The position numbers were made by a program, and so were the translations under genes. Shown here in pieces: positions 62,555 to 64,000 of a stretch of 64,000 bases of DNA. The stretch spans positions 434,001 through 498,000 of the forward strand of contig NZ_NQYC01000001.1 of the NCBI RefSeq assembly GCF_003600835.1. The letters run 5' to 3'. This stretch comes from Bacillus sp. PK3_68 (GTDB lineage: Bacteria; Bacillota; Bacilli; Bacillales; Domibacillaceae). The notes beneath the pieces were generated by a model. That model was not told the DNA's origin, did not search any database, and saw only the letters and a program-made list of their open reading frames with translations. Every line of letters starts with the position of its first letter. Position 1 is the first letter of the stretch.

Positions 62555-63895
62555 TTATGCTTTCAGCTCTTTCATAACAGTTATCAATGACTCATCAATA
62601 ATAGAGATAATCGTTTCAATTTCTTCTTTTGTAATACAGAATGGCGGGGCAAAGGCTAGCGTGTCCTGCCCTTCATAAATAATACTTCTTCCTAATAAAT
62701 TGCGTTTTAATGCTTCCGCCACTACCTTAGGAGAGACCGGTTCTTTAAATCGTTTGTTCGTTTCTTTATCTTCCACAATTCCAATAGCGCCTAGCAGTCC
62801 GATGCCTCTTGCTTCTCCGAGAACATCATGGCGTTGTTCCAGCCACTTAAGCCCTTTTTGCAACTCTTCTCCCATCTCCCGGACATTGCCGATTAAATTT
62901 TCCTGTTCAATGATTTCCAAGTTTTTCAAAGCAACAGCACAGCACATTGGATGTCCGCTGTAAGTGTATCCATGCATATACACGCCGTCTGATAATTCAA
63001 TCAACTCCTTTTTGAGCTTCTCTGAAATAATCATTCCTCCAAGTGGGGCATAGCCGCTCGTTATTCCTTTCGCTATACACATCATATCCGGGGTAACACC
63101 GAAATTTTCAATGCCAAAGTTTTTGCCTGTACGGCCAAACCCGGTAATGACTTCATCTGCGATAAAAAGAATATCATTTTGATCACAAAGCTTTCGTACT
63201 TCTTGAAAATAGCCTTCAGGAGGCAAATTCACCCCACCTGATCCCTGAACAGGTTCAGAAATAAACGCAGCGATCGTTTCGGCGCCTTCACGCTCAATAA
63301 GTTCTTTTAATTCATCAATGGAGGAATCCACGTAATAAAAATCTGGAGCTAAAGATGGAAACTCTCTAAATGCTGGCAATCCAGTCGCACTCGTTGCTCC
63401 TACCGATACACCATGATACGATTTTTTTCGAGAGATGATCTTTTTCTTTTTCGACTGTCCTTTTAACTGCCAATAGTAGCGTGCTGTTTTGAAAGCCGTA
63501 TCATTTGCTTCTGACCCGCCTGAAGTAAAGAATGTCATCGTTAAATCCCCCGGTGCCATTTCAGCTATTTTTTCAGACAGTTGAATGACTGGCTCATGAC
63601 TGTTAGTAGCGAATGTAGAACTGAATGCCAGCTTCTTCATCTGCTCCATCGCCGCCTGTCCAAGCTCTTCTCTTCCGTGCCCAATGTTGACATTCCATAA
63701 GGAAGACAAGCTATCAATGACTTTTCTTCCTCTAACATCTTTTAAATAAATGCCTTTCCCTTCGGTAAAAATAAATCCCGGTCCCTCCTCCTGATGCTGC
63801 TTAAGGGAAGATGTCGGATGCAAAAAATGTTTCTTATCAATTGCTGCTAGCTCCTCATATTTTTGTTGTACATTTTCAGTTGTTTGAACAGTCAT
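62555..63895 (-). CDS. class III aminotransferase (omega-amino acid:pyruvate type)
   Basis: The 446-residue PLP enzyme has SLSSLWNVNIGHG, FFTSGGSEANDTAFKTARYY, SYHGVSVGATS, ADEVITGFGRTG and the PLP-binding Lys in CIAKGITSGYAPLGG. It moves amino groups from beta-alanine, putrescine or a similar omega-amine to pyruvate; the exact donor cannot be read from sequence. GAGGAGG lies before the ATG. Its promoter is near or past the window edge. Confidence 0.9.
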   Translation of the reverse strand: MTVQTTENVQQKYEELAAIDKKHFLHPTSSLKQHQEEGPGFIFTEGKGIYLKDVRGRKVIDSLSSLWNVNIGHGREELGQAAMEQMKKLAFSSTFATNSHEPVIQLSEKIAEMAPGDLTMTFFTSGGSEANDTAFKTARYYWQLKGQSKKKKIISRKKSYHGVSVGATSATGLPAFREFPSLAPDFYYVDSSIDELKELIEREGAETIAAFISEPVQGSGGVNLPPEGYFQEVRKLCDQNDILFIADEVITGFGRTGKNFGIENFGVTPDMMCIAKGITSGYAPLGGMIISEKLKKELIELSDGVYMHGYTYSGHPMCCAVALKNLEIIEQENLIGNVREMGEELQKGLKWLEQRHDVLGEARGIGLLGAIGIVEDKETNKRFKEPVSPKVVAEALKRNLLGRSIIYEGQDTLAFAPPFCITKEEIETIISIIDESLITVMKELKA

Positions 63896-64000
63896 TATTG
63901 TTCCTCCTCATAAATTCTTTTCTGATACTTGCGTTTGTTAGATGCTTTCTTATTTGTTGAAAGTAATTGTTTCTGGTTGTTCTGTGACCCTATGTTCGCT

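Overview
The window looks like a chromosome segment of a low-GC, endospore-forming, aerobic Bacillaceae species. The evidence is Bacillus-type ribosome-binding sites, a germination-receptor operon, CotF-like coat proteins, Spo0M-like, YitT, YqhV and YqxD proteins, FosB (a bacillithiol-using enzyme) and U-tract terminators throughout. No rRNA, tRNA or CRISPR array was seen. I cannot name the species.

Layout. 1-6.6 kb: a membrane dipeptidase cut by the window edge with a DUF819 transporter-like protein and an XRE/cupin regulator; fosB; yqhV; a coiled-coil protein; an NlpC/P60-fold protein without its catalytic residues; and an SGNH hydrolase. 6.9-10.6 kb: class I ribonucleotide reductase nrdA-nrdB behind an adenosylcobalamin riboswitch. 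10.7-17.8 kb: half-length Spo0M, YitT, a candidate small RNA, a metallo-beta-lactamase-fold hydrolase, a dispersed GC-rich repeat, a broken Nudix gene, a D/N-repeat lipoprotein and a BcrC-like phosphatase. 17.8-21.2 kb: a decayed mobile region holding a tyrosine-recombinase remnant, small broken genes and a cupin gene. 21.2-25.6 kb: YvsG-like protein, two PH-fold proteins, and an AbrB-family transporter divergent from a LysR regulator. 25.7-31.2 kb: two YtcJ-like amidohydrolases next to a sigma-54 activator, with a near-perfect -24/-12 promoter. 31.4-33.9 kb: a PAS-PAS-GGDEF-EAL protein with a structured leader. 34-40.8 kb: a full molybdenum cofactor set (moaB, moaA, mobA, moaD, moaE, moaC, moeB, mobB, moeA). 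41-48 kb: two alcohol dehydrogenases, a Gly/Phe/Tyr-rich surface-type protein, ferredoxin, AdhB with two divergent pairs of CotF-like coat genes, and a secreted M28 aminopeptidase. 48.4-55 kb: an SDR, a GltB-like FMN protein and a gerA-type operon in the order A-C-D-B. 55-64 kb: an NMT1/SsuABC-type ABC importer, GNAT, VOC and YqxD proteins, a GAF-PAS histidine kinase and a class III aminotransferase.

A quality signal runs through the window. Five otherwise intact genes (nrdA, the M28 peptidase, the GltB-like gene, gerAB-like and gerAC-like) are each split by exactly one missing base inside a homopolymer. Adding one base restores the expected full-length product each time, so I read these as probable under-called homopolymers and annotate them as single genes. 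The Nudix gene, a YjcQ-like gene and an unknown gene at 42.3-42.7 kb are instead broken by substitution-type stop codons, which may be real decay.
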